Below are positions 16,995-26,560 of a DNA stretch of 64,000 bases, piece after piece (positions within the stretch are counted from its first letter, which is position 1; each line of letters starts with the position of its first letter). The DNA is taken from assembly GCA_040429635.1 (NCBI GenBank), contig CP158972.1, positions 3,479,501 through 3,543,500 of the forward strand, given 5' to 3'. Source of the DNA: Tamlana crocina (GTDB lineage: Bacteria > Bacteroidota > Bacteroidia > Flavobacteriales > Flavobacteriaceae). A program made the position numbers and the translations under genes. The notes below the pieces were generated by a model, which was given only the letters and a program-made list of their open reading frames with translations, was not told where the DNA came from and made no database searches.

Positions 16995-17447
16995 ATGAAT
17001 ATATTTAAAACATCATTATTCACTCTGGCCCTTTTATTTTCGTTTGGAGGTTTTGCGCAAGAACAAGCCGCAGCCACCGAAACTAAAATGGACAAAAAAA
17101 CGTATTACCAAAAACGTGCTGAGGAAGACGCGAAATTCGAGCAACAATTTAACGCAGAAACCAAAGCCGAAGAAGAGCAATTTTGGAAAGAACAAAAAGC
17201 ATACGAAAAAAACCTGAAGAAAAAAGACAAACAGGCTTATAAAGCCTACATGAAAGGAAAGCGAGATGCCTACGCAGAGCATTACGAGCACTGTAACCAC
17301 CATTGTCACCATAGCGACCATTATTATAACCATGCTTCATTTTACTATTACAGGTACGACGGGTACTACCACCGCCCCCATTACAGAAGTGGTATAAACA
17401 CCCGGGTAAGCATTGGCACACCCAGTATACGATTAGGGGCGTTTTAA
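16995..17447 (+). CDS. Secreted histidine-rich protein
   Basis: A 150-residue protein with signal peptide (LFTLALLFSFGGFAQ, about 7-21). The middle is a charged helical or coiled-coil stretch (about 30-90, rich in Lys, Glu and Ala; KKTYYQKRAEEDAKFEQQF). A cluster of His, Cys and Tyr follows (HYEHCNHHCHHSDHYYNH, about 95-113) and then a Tyr/His-rich tail (YYYRYDGYYHRPHYRSG). The cluster looks able to bind transition metals; no enzyme motif is seen. Preceded by ECF site A3, so it is a likely member of the locus A regulon. Family not recognised. Confidence 0.75.
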   Translation: MNIFKTSLFTLALLFSFGGFAQEQAAATETKMDKKTYYQKRAEEDAKFEQQFNAETKAEEEQFWKEQKAYEKNLKKKDKQAYKAYMKGKRDAYAEHYEHCNHHCHHSDHYYNHASFYYYRYDGYYHRPHYRSGINTRVSIGTPSIRLGAF

Positions 17448-17465
17448 ACGTAGGTTTTTAAAACG

Positions 17466-17499
17466 AAATAGGCTATCCAAAATTGGATAGCCTATTTTT
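17466..17499. terminator. Bidirectional terminator between the His-rich gene and gyrB
   Basis: A long stem (AAATAGGCTATCCAA at 17466-17480 and TTGGATAGCCTATTT at 17483-17497) flanked by A/T runs on both sides, between convergent genes. Confidence 0.85.
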
Positions 17500-17521
17500 A
17501 TGCACTTATTTTTATAAAAGT

Positions 17522-19483
<1,962 letters not shown>

Positions 19484-19546
19484 CTAAATTTTGTTAGGTG
19501 TTGTTCACAAAAAAAGATGCCTTTTGAGCATCCTTTTGAACACAAA

Positions 19547-19554
19547 CAAATATA
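19547..19554 (-). promoter_or_regulatory. Possible gyrB promoter element
   Basis: On the minus strand TATATTTG, a TAnnTTTG element about 75 bp before the gyrB start. A TTTG lies upstream, but 14 nt away rather than the usual 19-21, so support is partial. Confidence 0.4.
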
Positions 19555-19865
19555 CGAAATTTTCAGCTACAAAGGAAGCTTTTTATCGACCCGCGCATAA
19601 AATTATCAACATTTGTTGATTACTCAAAAACGCCTTAAATCGTCTAAAAAACATCTTAAAATGGATTTTAGCCACTTTCACCCCACTCCCCTAAGCCCAA
19701 ATTTCGCAAAACCGTTCTCTGGCGCTTATTTCAATTTGCCACACACATATCATTTCAAAAGAAACAGACGAATTATAGCCTATTACCGCCCGAAATTAGG
19801 CTAAACAATTGCACTTAAAATCCCTAAACCTGATTTATATCAGAATTCAGCGGCAAAGTTCACAC
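19555..19865. other. Gene-free stretch between gyrB and the porin
   Basis: Intergenic DNA between divergent genes. I see no convincing coding sequence; a 63-codon frame at 19613-19804 has no signal, no family features and no plausible composition. It holds a CTGAT-N4-ATCAG inverted repeat near 19829, and the porin promoter element follows at 19866. Confidence 0.5.
19829..19843. promoter_or_regulatory. CTGAT-N4-ATCAG inverted repeat, possible CRP/FNR-type site
   Basis: Arms CTGAT and ATCAG around TTAT, about 30 bp upstream of the porin TAnnTTTG element. The shape resembles CRP/FNR-family operators (TTGAT-N4-ATCAA). One occurrence only, so this is weak. Confidence 0.3.
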
Positions 19866-19873
19866 TAATTTTG
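19866..19873 (+). promoter_or_regulatory. Promoter element of the porin gene
   Basis: TAATTTTG matches TAnnTTTG, 26 bp before the ATG at 19900. A good -33 box is not seen. Confidence 0.45.
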
Positions 19874-19899
19874 CATTGAATCTTTAGAAACCCTTATAC

Positions 19900-21165
19900 A
19901 TGACACCTGAAAGAAGCGTTTTAAACCTGTATATTTCTATTTTTGCACTGATTATTTCTACAGTCGCCAGCGGCCAGACAGAACCATTTAAGCCCACTCT
20001 AAAATGGAATATCACCTCTCAATTTTGGATGAGGTATTCCGATTTAAACGAGGGTTCGATTATTCACGGCGAGCCAACCTCGCAGTTTTTCGATATTTCT
20101 ATTCGCCGATTGCGCATTCCGGTTTCATCGCAAATCTCTCCTAAGGTTTTTGTTTATGCGATTTTTGGCGGCAACAATTATAATTTTAAAGGAAATGATT
20201 TCCCTATTGAGATTTTAGATCTGTACGCCGAATATTCCTTTGGCAAATTCTTAGAAGTCGGCATTGGAAAATCCGGGTGGCAAGGCTTGAACCGTTGGAA
20301 CATCCGTTCCAGCAGCACACTCATGGGGCTAGACTCTCCCTTATTCACACTTAACTCCGTTCAAATTAACGACGATGTTGGCCGTTTGTTCGGCTTTTGG
20401 CTTAAAGGCCAAGCCGGAAAGTTCGATTACAGAATGGCGTTTAACCGGCCGTTTTATGTGAAAACTATTCCCAACGGCGCCGTAAACTTTGCCAATAACA
20501 AACCACGGGTAAAAACTTCAGCCTATGTGAAATATCAATTTTTTGAACACGAATCGAATAAATCGGCTTACCAAATTGGCACCTATATGCAAAACAAAAA
20601 AGTATTCAATATTGGAGCTGGATTTCAATATCAGCCGGAAGCCATGAGCGATGGTGACACCAATCTACCGGAAACAAACATTTACGACATCACTCATTTT
20701 GCTGCTGACTCCTTCATAAATCTTCCTCTAAAAAATGGTAATGCCATTACAGCTTATTTAGGCTATTACGACTACAATTTTGGAAAAGATTACATTAGGA
20801 ACGTTGGCGCCAACAACCCTACAACAGGCGGTGGCACCGACTTTAACGGTTCGGGCGTGGCCTTCCCGATGATTGGCACCGGCACATCATGGTACGGGCA
20901 GTTTGGTTATGCTTTTAAACCTACAAACATTTTTAACCACATGGCCGTTATCCAACCGAATATCGCCGTACAGCATTCCGATTGGAACCTCCTAAACAAC
21001 AACATGACCGTTTTCGACTTTACCGTTAACTTTTTTGTGAACGGCTCGCATAAAGATAAAATTAGTTTGGGCTACCAACACCGTCCTATTTTTAATGCCA
21101 CAACACTGCAACAGAAAAACTACAAAGGCATGGCCGTTTTGCAGTATCAAATTTCGTTTAAATAA
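19900..21165 (+). CDS. Porin-like outer-membrane protein
   Basis: A 421-residue protein with a signal peptide (LYISIFALIISTVASGQ, about 9-25) and a 16-strand-like barrel pattern: LKWNITSQFWMRYSDLNEG, FDISIRRLRIPVSSQISPKV, ILDLYAEYSFGKFLEVGIGK and a C-terminal GMAVLQYQISFK. The RRLRIPVSSQ and VGIGKSGWQGLNRW segments recall OprP/OprO-type porins of Bacteroidota. It would give diffusion of small, perhaps anionic, solutes; the substrate cannot be read from the sequence. Alone on its strand. Confidence 0.75.
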   Translation: MTPERSVLNLYISIFALIISTVASGQTEPFKPTLKWNITSQFWMRYSDLNEGSIIHGEPTSQFFDISIRRLRIPVSSQISPKVFVYAIFGGNNYNFKGNDFPIEILDLYAEYSFGKFLEVGIGKSGWQGLNRWNIRSSSTLMGLDSPLFTLNSVQINDDVGRLFGFWLKGQAGKFDYRMAFNRPFYVKTIPNGAVNFANNKPRVKTSAYVKYQFFEHESNKSAYQIGTYMQNKKVFNIGAGFQYQPEAMSDGDTNLPETNIYDITHFAADSFINLPLKNGNAITAYLGYYDYNFGKDYIRNVGANNPTTGGGTDFNGSGVAFPMIGTGTSWYGQFGYAFKPTNIFNHMAVIQPNIAVQHSDWNLLNNNMTVFDFTVNFFVNGSHKDKISLGYQHRPIFNATTLQQKNYKGMAVLQYQISFK

Positions 21166-21322
21166 TAAAATCAGCTCTTCAGCTTATCCGTTTTCAGAAG
21201 TAAAAACCACCAACTTTTGTATTTGCTTAAAAAACCTGCAATTATAATTGTAGATTTTTAACAATTTGACAATAGCATATAGGTTATCTGTAAAACATGG
21301 TGCGCAGTACATTATTTCTACA

Positions 21323-21330
21323 TATATTTG
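21323..21330 (+). promoter_or_regulatory. Promoter element of the gat operon
   Basis: TATATTTG matches TAnnTTTG. Transcription would start near 21337, just before the leader ATG at 21343, giving a very short 5' end ahead of the leader peptide. No clear -33 TTTG is seen. Confidence 0.5.
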
Positions 21331-21342
21331 AGGCGCAAAAAA

Positions 21343-21393
21343 ATGATGAACACTAATAACAACAATAATAATTTCAATAATCCTAACATTTAG
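21343..21393 (+). CDS. Asn-rich attenuator leader peptide
   Basis: A 16-codon frame, MMNTNNNNNNFNNPNI, with 10 asparagine codons, ending in TAG at 21391. It begins just after a promoter element and ends 30 bp before a strong terminator that precedes genes for making Asn-tRNA(Asn). Amino-acid-rich leaders of this form are the sensors of classical attenuators (as in his, trp and thr operons). A ribosome stalled for lack of charged tRNA-Asn at 21349-21372 would leave GGAAGG (21398-21403) free. A ribosome that reaches the stop codon would cover it. Too short for gene finders; no Shine-Dalgarno is obvious. The role is inference from composition, layout and pairing. Confidence 0.8.
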   Translation: MMNTNNNNNNFNNPNI

Positions 21394-21453
21394 GACTGGA
21401 AGGTTGTTGTTTAAAAATATGTAAAGCCTTCCGAGTTCGGAAGGCTTTTTTTT
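21358..21453 (+). promoter_or_regulatory. Attenuator: alternative RNA pairings ahead of gatC-gatA-gatB/aspS
   Basis: Three competing pairings can be drawn. Region 1:2 pairs AACAACAA in the Asn codons (21358-21365) with TTGTTGTT (21404-21411). Region 2:3, the antiterminator, pairs GGAAGGTT (21398-21405) with AGCCTTCC (21425-21432), with one G-U pair. Region 3:4 is the terminator. The antiterminator shares bases with both other stems, so they exclude each other. Predicted logic: scarce Asn-tRNA stalls the ribosome, 2:3 forms and transcription continues; plentiful Asn-tRNA lets the terminator form. Confidence 0.75.
21424..21453 (+). terminator. Attenuator terminator hairpin
   Basis: A 10-bp perfect stem, AAGCCTTCCG (21424-21433) with CGGAAGGCTT (21438-21447), AGTT loop and an eight-T run (21446-21453). 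It stands 18 bp before the ATG of the gatC-like gene, so it would block the whole operon when formed. Confidence 0.9.
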
Positions 21454-21471
21454 AATCTAAATAGTTAAGAC

Positions 21472-21738
21472 ATGAGCAAAATTATGACAGTCGATGTATT
21501 GTCGAGCATTAAAGGGGCGCAGCCCAGCGAGGCCGTAAATCAATTATTTGAGGTGATAAAAAACGCCAACGCAGCAAACAACAATGCTATTAACCATAAT
21601 ATCAGCAGTGTGTCTTTAGATGATTTACGCGAAGATGTGGTTATTGACAGCCCAGAAACGGAAAAACAAATCATTATCGAAAACTTCCCGAAAGAAAAAA
21701 ACGGCTATTTAGTAGTCTCTAAAGTTATAGAAGAATAA
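21472..21738 (+). CDS. gatC: Divergent GatC, amidotransferase subunit C
   Basis: An 88-residue protein directly before gatA (2-bp gap). GatC wraps around GatA and GatB and steadies the Glu/Asp-tRNA amidotransferase. The last 45 residues carry GatC hallmarks: SLDDLREDVVIDSPETEKQ and a GYLVVSKVIEE end, matching the family's LRxD...E and the closing G-Y/F-x-V-x-K-V. The N-terminal half is unlike the usual helical hairpin (no LAxLxL...E pattern) and contains an Asn/Ala-rich stretch (NANAANNNAINHN). Position and C-terminus support GatC; the N-terminal half is either strongly diverged or replaced. First structural gene after the attenuator. Confidence 0.78.
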   Translation: MSKIMTVDVLSSIKGAQPSEAVNQLFEVIKNANAANNNAINHNISSVSLDDLREDVVIDSPETEKQIIIENFPKEKNGYLVVSKVIEE

Positions 21739-21740
21739 TC

Positions 21741-23141
21741 ATGGACTCTCAAATACGCAGCATACACCAACAATTGGTGAACAAAGAAATTACTTGCACC
21801 GCTTTGGTTCAGGAAAAATTGGATTTACTGGCCAAGAACAGCCATAACACCGTGAACAGCCTATTAATCGATACCGCATTAAAATTGGCTAAAAAAGTGG
21901 ACGATAAAATTGCTAATGGTGAAAATATCGGTCTTTTAGAAGGTATTCCCTTTGGCATAAAGGACGTTTACATGGTGCAGGGTACAGTAACCACGGCCAG
22001 TTCTAAACTGCTTAAAGATTATAAATCGGCATACACAGCAACGGCCATCCAAAAATTATTGGATGCCGGTGCTATTCCTTTAGTAAAAGAAAACTGCGAC
22101 AGCTTTGGCCACGGATCATCGAGCGAAAACACCATTTTTGGTGCCGTAAAAAACGCCAAAAACCCCGATTTGGTTGGTGGTGGTTCTAGTGGTGGATCGG
22201 CAGTAAACGTGGCGTTGGATTACACGGTGTTTTCCATTGGTGGCGACACCGGTGGTTCTATTCGCCAACCAGCAGGTTACAATCACGTGTATGGTTTAAA
22301 ACCTACTTACGGACGCATTTCGCGATACGGATTGATGGCTTATGCCTCGTCAACCGACTGTGTTGGCCCAATCGCGAAATCGGTTGAAGATATCCGAATT
22401 GTTTTAAATGTGATGAGTGGAAAGGACGCCAAGGACCAAACCACTTACGCTTCCGCGGAAATTTCAGAAGACAGTCTTACTTCTTCCGAAAACATAAAAA
22501 CAGTGGGCTACTTTAAAAACTTTATTGAAAGTGAAGCCATCGACGATAAGGTAAAAACCGATTTTTTAGCAGCTATCGAAAAAATAAAAGCCAAAGGTAT
22601 CGAGGTAAAAGCCTTAGATTTCTTTGAATCGAATACTTTGGTATCCACTTACTATACTTTGGCTATGGCCGAAACCGCTTCCAACCTTTCCCGATTGGAC
22701 GGTACCAACTACGGCAACCGCATTGAAGCTGAAAATTTAAAGGAAACTTATGCTGTTACCCGTTCGGAAAACTTTTCGGAAGAAACCAAACGCAGAATTG
22801 TTGGTGGAAACCAAGTGCTTTCCCAAGGGTTTTCAGATGAAATTTACTTAAAAGGCTTAGCGCTTCGCGATGCCATTTCCAATAATTTCGAAGCGGATTT
22901 TAAAGCGGTTGATGTGATTATTTCACCCGTAACGCCAAGTACGCCACCAAAAATTGGGGATAGTCTAAAAGACCCACTGGCCATGTATTTAAGCGATGCT
23001 TATACCGTTGGGTTTAGCTTGGGGCAACTACCAACATTAACGATTCCGCAAGGCACCGAAACTGGGCTACAAATTACAGCCGCAAAAAATAACGACGAAC
23101 TTGTTTTGAAGTTTGCTAACTTCTTAAAAGATACGATATAA
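21741..23141 (+). CDS. gatA: Asp/Glu-tRNA amidotransferase subunit A
   Basis: The glutaminase subunit that supplies ammonia to convert Asp-tRNA(Asn) (or Glu-tRNA(Gln)) to the amide form. 466 residues. The amidase-signature core has catalytic Lys in GIPFGIKDVYM, the Gly/Ser-rich GGGSSGGSAVNVALDYTVFS with the cis-Ser, and the nucleophile Ser in GGDTGGSIRQPAGYNHVYGL; KPTYGRISRYGL follows. Full length. Its TAA overlaps the ATG of the downstream fusion by one base (TAATG at 23139-23143), so the two are translationally coupled. Confidence 0.97.
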   Translation: MDSQIRSIHQQLVNKEITCTALVQEKLDLLAKNSHNTVNSLLIDTALKLAKKVDDKIANGENIGLLEGIPFGIKDVYMVQGTVTTASSKLLKDYKSAYTATAIQKLLDAGAIPLVKENCDSFGHGSSSENTIFGAVKNAKNPDLVGGGSSGGSAVNVALDYTVFSIGGDTGGSIRQPAGYNHVYGLKPTYGRISRYGLMAYASSTDCVGPIAKSVEDIRIVLNVMSGKDAKDQTTYASAEISEDSLTSSENIKTVGYFKNFIESEAIDDKVKTDFLAAIEKIKAKGIEVKALDFFESNTLVSTYYTLAMAETASNLSRLDGTNYGNRIEAENLKETYAVTRSENFSEETKRRIVGGNQVLSQGFSDEIYLKGLALRDAISNNFEADFKAVDVIISPVTPSTPPKIGDSLKDPLAMYLSDAYTVGFSLGQLPTLTIPQGTETGLQITAAKNNDELVLKFANFLKDTI

Positions 23142-26100
23142 TGGACTTGGAACAATTAAACGATTTACTGAAAAAACACGAACTGGAGTTGGTCATTGGA
23201 CTGGAAACCCACGTTCGATTGAATACCAAAACCAAACTGTTCTGTTCTTGTGCCAACCAGGAAACTGAAACTCCGAACACCAATATCTGTTCGGTATGTA
23301 CTGGACAAATGGGTGTTTTGCCAGCCGTAAATAAAGAGGCGGTAAAAAAGGCCATTTACTTTGGAAAAGCCGTAAAATCGACTTTTGAAAATGAGGTGAT
23401 TTCGTGGGACCGTAAGCATTACGAGTACCCCGATAACCCTAAAAATATTCAGATTACCCAATTCCATAACCCCATTATTCCCGATGGGCAAGTGTCGTGT
23501 TTCAGAAATGACGGTTCGCAATTTACGGTGAATTTAACGCAGGTCCATCTCGAGGAAGATGCTGCTAAATTGATGCACGAAAAGAAAATTTCGTTGGTCG
23601 ATTTTAACAAAGCCGGGGTTCCCTTAATTGAAATAGTTACCGAGCCCTGCATCCGTCATATCGAAGATGCTTCAACCTATGCGCAGTACATTCAGCGTAT
23701 TGTTCAAAACCTAAAAATTTCTGAAGCCAACCTTGAAAAAGGGGAATTCAAATCGGATGTTTCCGTTTCACTCCGAAAAAAACACACTTACAATTTAAAT
23801 CCGCGTACCGAGATAAAAAACCTCAACTCGTTTAAATTTATGGTCGAGGCTTTAAAAGAGGAAGTTGAAAAACAACTCAACTATTATTTGGAGCACAAAG
23901 AGTTTAGACCAGACCAAACTACCGTGCTTTTTGATGCCGATTTAAAGCAGACCAAAACCATGCGTAAAAAGGAATTCGAGGCCGATTACCGTTTCATATC
24001 GGAGCCAGACCTTCCTTTTGTAAACATAAAAAATGCCGTCGAGTCGATTGATGTCGATATAAGCGCGCTGCCCTTTGCCGTAGAGCGCATCTTGATAAAA
24101 GGCGGCGTTTTACCACAGGATGCTAAGTTTTTTACGGCCGATTCGCTGCGTTCGGAAACCTTTGTTGCCATTAACAACCAACTGCACGACCCATCGTTTG
24201 TTGCCAAGACACTGACCAATAACATCAAGCCCGAAGATTATTCGAGCATTAAAAACCTAGCTGATTTTATTGAAATTTTCAGCTTGTTTAAAGATGAAAA
24301 GGTAACGCCAGTATTGGCACAACATGCTATAAAATCGTTGTTGGCCGATGCGCAATTCGACTACAAAACTTATTTTGAGGAAAACACCATTTCTGAAGAA
24401 AAAATAGGAGCGGCCATCGCCAAAGTGATTTCAGAAAACGAAGCCATTGCGAACGATATTAAAGCTGGAAACCAAGGCAAAGCCGGTATTTTAGTCGGAA
24501 AAGTGATCAAAATTATTGGCAAAGGCGCCTCTGGAAAAGTGATCCGCGAAGGTATTTTGAAGCAATTGGCTGGTGATTCTAACGTAAGCTCAAAGACCGA
24601 AACCAATAGTACCAATGATGTCAAGCTGAGCGCAGTCGAAGCTAGAAAAACCACCAAACAGCAAGAAGAAGTATTGCCTCAAATTCCTATTGTGGTAAAG
24701 GATGAATACCGCACACACCTCATCACCGATATTACTGATGACAACATTGACGAAAACGTCACCTTTTCGGGCTGGGTAGCCAGTGTGCGCGACCACGGCG
24801 AGCTCATGTTTATCGATTTACGCGATTCGAGTACCGAAAAATTCCAAGTGCGCTTAAGTCGCGAGTCGTTCCCGAATTTAGATGAATTGGTGCGATTGAA
24901 ACCCGAATCGGTTATTTCGGTTTCCGGGAAAATCGTGCAACGAAAAGAAGACGATTACAACCCGAGCTTACGCACTGGAAAAATTGAATTGGAAGCCACC
25001 GAACTGGATATTTTAAACCTATCAAAAACACTTCCGTTTGAAATTAAACGTGCCACTAAAACCAACGAAAACACCCGTTTTCAGTACAAATATTTAGACC
25101 ACAGAAATGACGATGTGCGCCGCGTTATTGTTAACCGCCACAAAGTCATCAAATTGATGCGCGATATTCTGGACAACGAAGATTTCCTTGAAATAGAAAC
25201 CCCTATTTTAAGTGCCGGAACCGATGAAGGTGCCCGAGAATTTATCGTGCCATCGCGTAAGCAGGCCGGAGCGTTTTATACACTTCCGCAAGCCCCGCAG
25301 CAGTTTAAGCAAATGCTTATGGTGAGCGGTTACGAAAAATATTTCCAATTAGCTCGCTGTTTTAGGGATGAAGATTCTCGTGGCGACCGCCAACCGGAAT
25401 TCACCCAGTTGGATATTGAGATGGCCTACGCTAGCATGCAGCAAATTATTGATTTGAACACCAAAATGTTCAATGAAATTGTTGAAAAAATTTACGGCAA
25501 AAAATGGATTTTACGTCCGTTTGAAGTGCTGACATACAAACAAGCGATGGACGATTATGGTTGCGACCGACCCGATTTACGCTTCGGTTTAAAACTGCAG
25601 GACATCACCGAAATTGTAAAGGACACCACCTTCCAGGTATTCAGCAAGCCTATTGAAGAAGGCGGTATTGTAAAATGCATTAAGGTTTCGGCCGAAGAGC
25701 AGGGCAAAAAACGCCTTTCAAAAGGACAAATTGAAAAGTTGACGGGCATTGCGCAACAGCATGGTTTGGGTGGCTTGGCTTATATTATCGTTAATGAAAA
25801 CGATTTGCAATCGCCCATCATCAAGTTTTTGGGTGAGGAGATTGCCGCTGGAATCATTAAAGCCACCAACGCACAGGTGGGTGATATTGTGTTCTTTTCG
25901 GCAGCCGATTATGCCACGGCCAACAAAGCTTTGGATGCTGTTCGCCAAGAATTGGGTAGTATGTTGAGACTCATCAATCCAAAGGAATTGCGCCCTGCAT
26001 GGGTGATTGATTTCCCGATGTTCGAAAAGACCGACGAGGGCCGTTGGACCTTTACCCACAACCCATTCTCGATGCCGGCCGTTTACGATATTGAAAAACA

Positions 26101-26488
26101 CATGAACGGCAAAGAAGAGGAAATTGGAAGCATCATCGCCCAACAATACGACCTCATTTTAAACGGTTACGAAATTGGCGGCGGCTCGGTGCGTGCCCAC
26201 AAACCCGAAATTTTGGAAGCCACTTACAAAAACATGGGCTACAACAAGGAAGAAATGCTAAAAAGCGTGGGCACCATGTACAAAGCTTTCCATTACGGAG
26301 CGCCACCACACGGCGGTATTGCTTGGGGCGTGGACCGATTGATGATGATCTTGGAGAAAAAAGCATCCATTCGTGAGGTCATGGCGTTTCCAAAAACGGG
26401 CACCAGCGACGATTTATTGTTTGGCGCACCATCCTTACTTTCCGATAAAAAAGTGGAAGAAATGAATGTAAAAGTGATGCGGAAGTAG
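23141..26488 (+). CDS. gatB/aspS: GatB-aspartyl-tRNA synthetase fusion
   Basis: A 1115-residue two-enzyme fusion. Residues about 1-485 are GatB, which binds Asp-tRNA and transfers ammonia: ELVIGLETHVRLNT, KHYEYPDNPKNIQITQF, EIVTEPCIRH, RTEIKNLNSFKF and the YqeY-like tail GKAGILVGKVIKIIGKG. A linker (about 486-515) holds VKLSAVEARKTTKQQEE, encoded by a dispersed repeat. Residues about 520-1115 are a bacterial-type AspRS: an OB-fold with FSGWVASVRDHGELMFIDLRD, motif 2 YFQLARCFRDEDSRGDRQPEF, a GAD insert and motif 3 GIAWGVDRLMMIL. One chain would charge tRNA-Asn with Asp and amidate it, and so may be a covalently linked transamidosome. Its AspRS should be non-discriminating, but that is inference. 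The operon starts with an Asn attenuator. Confidence 0.95.
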   Translation: MDLEQLNDLLKKHELELVIGLETHVRLNTKTKLFCSCANQETETPNTNICSVCTGQMGVLPAVNKEAVKKAIYFGKAVKSTFENEVISWDRKHYEYPDNPKNIQITQFHNPIIPDGQVSCFRNDGSQFTVNLTQVHLEEDAAKLMHEKKISLVDFNKAGVPLIEIVTEPCIRHIEDASTYAQYIQRIVQNLKISEANLEKGEFKSDVSVSLRKKHTYNLNPRTEIKNLNSFKFMVEALKEEVEKQLNYYLEHKEFRPDQTTVLFDADLKQTKTMRKKEFEADYRFISEPDLPFVNIKNAVESIDVDISALPFAVERILIKGGVLPQDAKFFTADSLRSETFVAINNQLHDPSFVAKTLTNNIKPEDYSSIKNLADFIEIFSLFKDEKVTPVLAQHAIKSLLADAQFDYKTYFEENTISEEKIGAAIAKVISENEAIANDIKAGNQGKAGILVGKVIKIIGKGASGKVIREGILKQLAGDSNVSSKTETNSTNDVKLSAVEARKTTKQQEEVLPQIPIVVKDEYRTHLITDITDDNIDENVTFSGWVASVRDHGELMFIDLRDSSTEKFQVRLSRESFPNLDELVRLKPESVISVSGKIVQRKEDDYNPSLRTGKIELEATELDILNLSKTLPFEIKRATKTNENTRFQYKYLDHRNDDVRRVIVNRHKVIKLMRDILDNEDFLEIETPILSAGTDEGAREFIVPSRKQAGAFYTLPQAPQQFKQMLMVSGYEKYFQLARCFRDEDSRGDRQPEFTQLDIEMAYASMQQIIDLNTKMFNEIVEKIYGKKWILRPFEVLTYKQAMDDYGCDRPDLRFGLKLQDITEIVKDTTFQVFSKPIEEGGIVKCIKVSAEEQGKKRLSKGQIEKLTGIAQQHGLGGLAYIIVNENDLQSPIIKFLGEEIAAGIIKATNAQVGDIVFFSAADYATANKALDAVRQELGSMLRLINPKELRPAWVIDFPMFEKTDEGRWTFTHNPFSMPAVYDIEKHMNGKEEEIGSIIAQQYDLILNGYEIGGGSVRAHKPEILEATYKNMGYNKEEMLKSVGTMYKAFHYGAPPHGGIAWGVDRLMMILEKKASIREVMAFPKTGTSDDLLFGAPSLLSDKKVEEMNVKVMRK
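24619..24643 (+). repeat. Dispersed repeat copy inside the GatB-AspRS linker
   Basis: TGTCAAGCTGAGCGCAGTCG and AAGCT follow without break. The element is in frame and encodes V-K-L-S-A-V-E-A starting near residue 494, between the GatB and AspRS parts. The same core occurs in argS (45849-45875) and, between genes, at 36763-36791. Confidence 0.8.
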
Positions 26489-26516
26489 TTAATTTAAAGA
26501 CAACTTATAAATGAAA

Positions 26517-26544
26517 AAATCCCGACATGAATTTGTCGGGATTT
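26517..26544. terminator. Bidirectional terminator after the gat operon
   Basis: An 11-bp perfect stem, AAATCCCGACA (26517-26527) with TGTCGGGATTT (26534-26544), between the convergent fusion gene and BLUF gene, with A/T runs on both sides. Confidence 0.85.
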
Positions 26545-26560
26545 GTTTTGTCAAATAGGT

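Noticed and set aside
19613-19804. 63-codon frame between gyrB and the porin
   Set aside because: No signal, domain or plausible composition, and it overlaps the promoter region; treated as chance.
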